DNA of 30,740 bases from Chara braunii (Eukaryota > Streptophyta > Charophyceae > Charales > Characeae), in contig BFEA01000072.1 of the NCBI GenBank assembly GCA_003427395.1, positions 2,627,634 through 2,658,373 on the forward strand, written 5' to 3'. The first letter of the stretch is position 1; each line of letters opens with the position of its first letter. Under the pieces are notes generated by a model, which saw only the letters and a list, made by a program, of their open reading frames with translations, ran no database searches and was not told the origin of the DNA. Positions 29,151-30,740 of this stretch are shown here, in pieces. A program made the position numbers and the translations under genes.

Positions 29151-29474
29151 ACTAGATACCGTATGGGTGGGAGATGTCAATAATGAAAGGGGGGTGATGG
29201 GTGGCCCTATGACCGCATATCACACGTCTCTTACCCACACTTGCACACACAAAGGATTATGATATTTTTTATTCCATCTCAAGTGGAGTGATTCTTCTCA
29301 CCTGGGCCATCGCCAACCACTTCTACAGACGATGTCTAACGGTGTCGATTTGCAAAAGGAAGATTCCCCAAATTCTGACTAGGGGTTGTCACTCTCACTG
29401 GAGTGTCATGTTCAAACTTCTTCCTTTCGAATAACTCTTTGAGTGCACACACTCCCTCTAGTAGCACACAATCC

Positions 29475-29790
29475 AGGGCATACTTCACACTCAGACTTCC
29501 CTTCCTGGATGTATCAAACTGCATTTACAGTCGGATTTGGTCAAGAAAATCTGGTGGGAGTATGCAACTGATCACCCACTATTCCCAAAGAATAGATGCC
29601 ATATGGACAGTCTAGGGCATACTTCACACTCAGACTCCATCCTGAATGCATCTGACTGCAAGTACATCTCGATCTGGTTGAGTGTGGTGGGAGACCGGGA
29701 GTATGCCCATAGTTGTCAGAAAAAACAAGTAGAGTTCCACTACTCACCGATCACCCGCACCTGCTGCCAAAGAACAGATGCCGCGTGATC
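29475..29790 (+). repeat. degenerate tandem duplication
   Basis: AGGGCATACTTCACACTCAGACT occurs at about 29475 and again at 29614. The ends of the units (CCAAAGAA-AGATGCC) are at 29585 and 29767, so the second copy has gained about 43 bases. A further faint echo (GATGCCACGTG-ATCGGC) follows at about 29880. No coding role seen. Confidence 0.65.
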
Positions 29791-29799
29791 GGCCCCTAC

Positions 29800-30740
29800 A
29801 ATAGTCGTCCGATGGAGCGTGCATTGACTCGTACGATGGTGGATCTATGCCTTGTGGATCATTTCCTACAATAGTCAATGGATGCCACGTGTATCGGCTC
29901 CGTCCCTCGTCTGTCGGGTCATGTCTGTACCAAGGACCCTGCTCTTCACTTGAATAGGGGATGACGCCTCAACCCGTACAAAACTACTATGAAGGGAGGT
30001 GGGCGTAAGCATGCTAAGAAGAGTAGAAGCAAAAACAAAGTGTGTGTTGTCATGCTTGTTACACAACTCCACAAAAGAAGAAAGCATGGTTGTGCCAGAC
30101 TGTTTTGTCGGACTTTCACCAACTCATGAGGAGGTTGAACCCCCAAGATGCATTTGACTTTTGGATTACGACTCATGACTTCACCCAAGTTAGCGATACT
30201 CCTGAGAAAAGTGGTCGACTTTACTCACACCAACCTCGGCCATTTCTTGATTCATTCTTGCACATGGGCGATGCTAATCTTCTTTGGTGATCATGATCAT
30301 GTGGGTGATCGCCGATGATGATGATGACCACGTGGGTGATCGTGGGTGGTGGGGGGATGGTGAGGGAATTGTGGGGCGTTTTTCCTTTTCTTTCTTTCTT
30401 TAATTCGGACCATTTCTCAATTTACATGTGTTGTGAACTTGGTTGTCTGACGATTTTTACCGCCACTCACACGCAGACAATCTCATACGCGCCCATACAT
30501 GCATAAGAAAAGGGGGAGAGGAGACAAAGTCCACACTGCACACAGATCAGAGTAGGCAGCAAAATACAGCTATGCACAGATGGGGAGAAGACACACAGTG
30601 TTTCTCTCTCTCTGACAAACTCCCAACAACCAATCACAAGTAGAGCCTGCGAGGATAACAATTGAAATTACACTGATGATGAGCCAACTCAAACAATTAA
30701 CGTAACAGAGTTTGTTCCAGTATCTCGCCACTCTCAGAAC
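29800..30740. other. no gene recognised
   Basis: About 940 bases with short open frames only. It holds GAT- and GGTGATCG-rich patches near 30285-30360 and a T/C-rich stretch near 30380. No repeat matching the retrotransposons was seen. Confidence 0.4.

Noticed and set aside
28975-29262. Asp/Met-rich open frame.
   Set aside because: It is made of GAT-type low-complexity DNA and has no domain.

Overview
This window looks like repeat-rich nuclear DNA from a green-lineage eukaryote with a large genome. The retroelements are of plant/streptophyte type: Ty3/gypsy elements with a tRNA-iMet-type primer binding site, and an L1-like LINE whose ORF1 carries a DUF4283-like region and a zinc knuckle. My impression is a charophyte alga such as Chara, but this rests on family resemblance only and no search was possible. 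I see no host gene, rRNA, tRNA or CRISPR array that I can support. Almost all recognisable coding sequence belongs to three decayed retrotransposons.

Layout. (1) 1-6082 is a Ty3/gypsy element on the + strand: a putative 5' LTR end, a weak primer binding site, coiled-coil Gag, protease, RT, RNase H, integrase and a chromodomain-like tail. Frameshifts and stops break it, and no 3' LTR was found. (2) 6083-9609 is mostly non-coding, with one unrecognised minus-strand open frame (8881-9294). (3) 9610-27740 is a second Ty3/gypsy element on the + strand. It has a 5' LTR (9610-10884), a near-perfect iMet primer binding site (10886-10897), a long leader with a telomere-like hairpin, broken gag-pol, a polypurine tract and a 3' LTR cut short at its 3' end. 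(4) A LINE of about 9.9 kb on the minus strand (15768-25686) lies inside that element's integrase gene. It has a 5' UTR with two promoter-monomer-like tandem repeats, a long purine-rich leader, ORF1, ORF2 (endonuclease, RT, zinc-binding C-terminus), a 3' stem-loop and a poly(A) tail. (5) 27741-30740 has no recognisable gene and holds simple repeats, a (GA)37 tract, a 41-bp minisatellite of seven copies and degenerate duplications.

History and function. The second gypsy element inserted first, and the LINE then landed in its integrase between the first and second catalytic Asp of the DDE triad. None of the three looks autonomous. The LINE RT box reads FAND and the second gypsy RT box reads YLDN, each having lost one catalytic Asp. 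The first gypsy RT still reads YIDD, but in a broken frame. I found no new multi-gene system. The observations most worth checking are the LINE's internal architecture (5' monomers, 3' hairpin, strong excess of TAG among its internal stops), the antisense ORF kept in the LTRs of the second gypsy element, the telomere-like hairpin in its leader, and two short duplications that broke pol genes.
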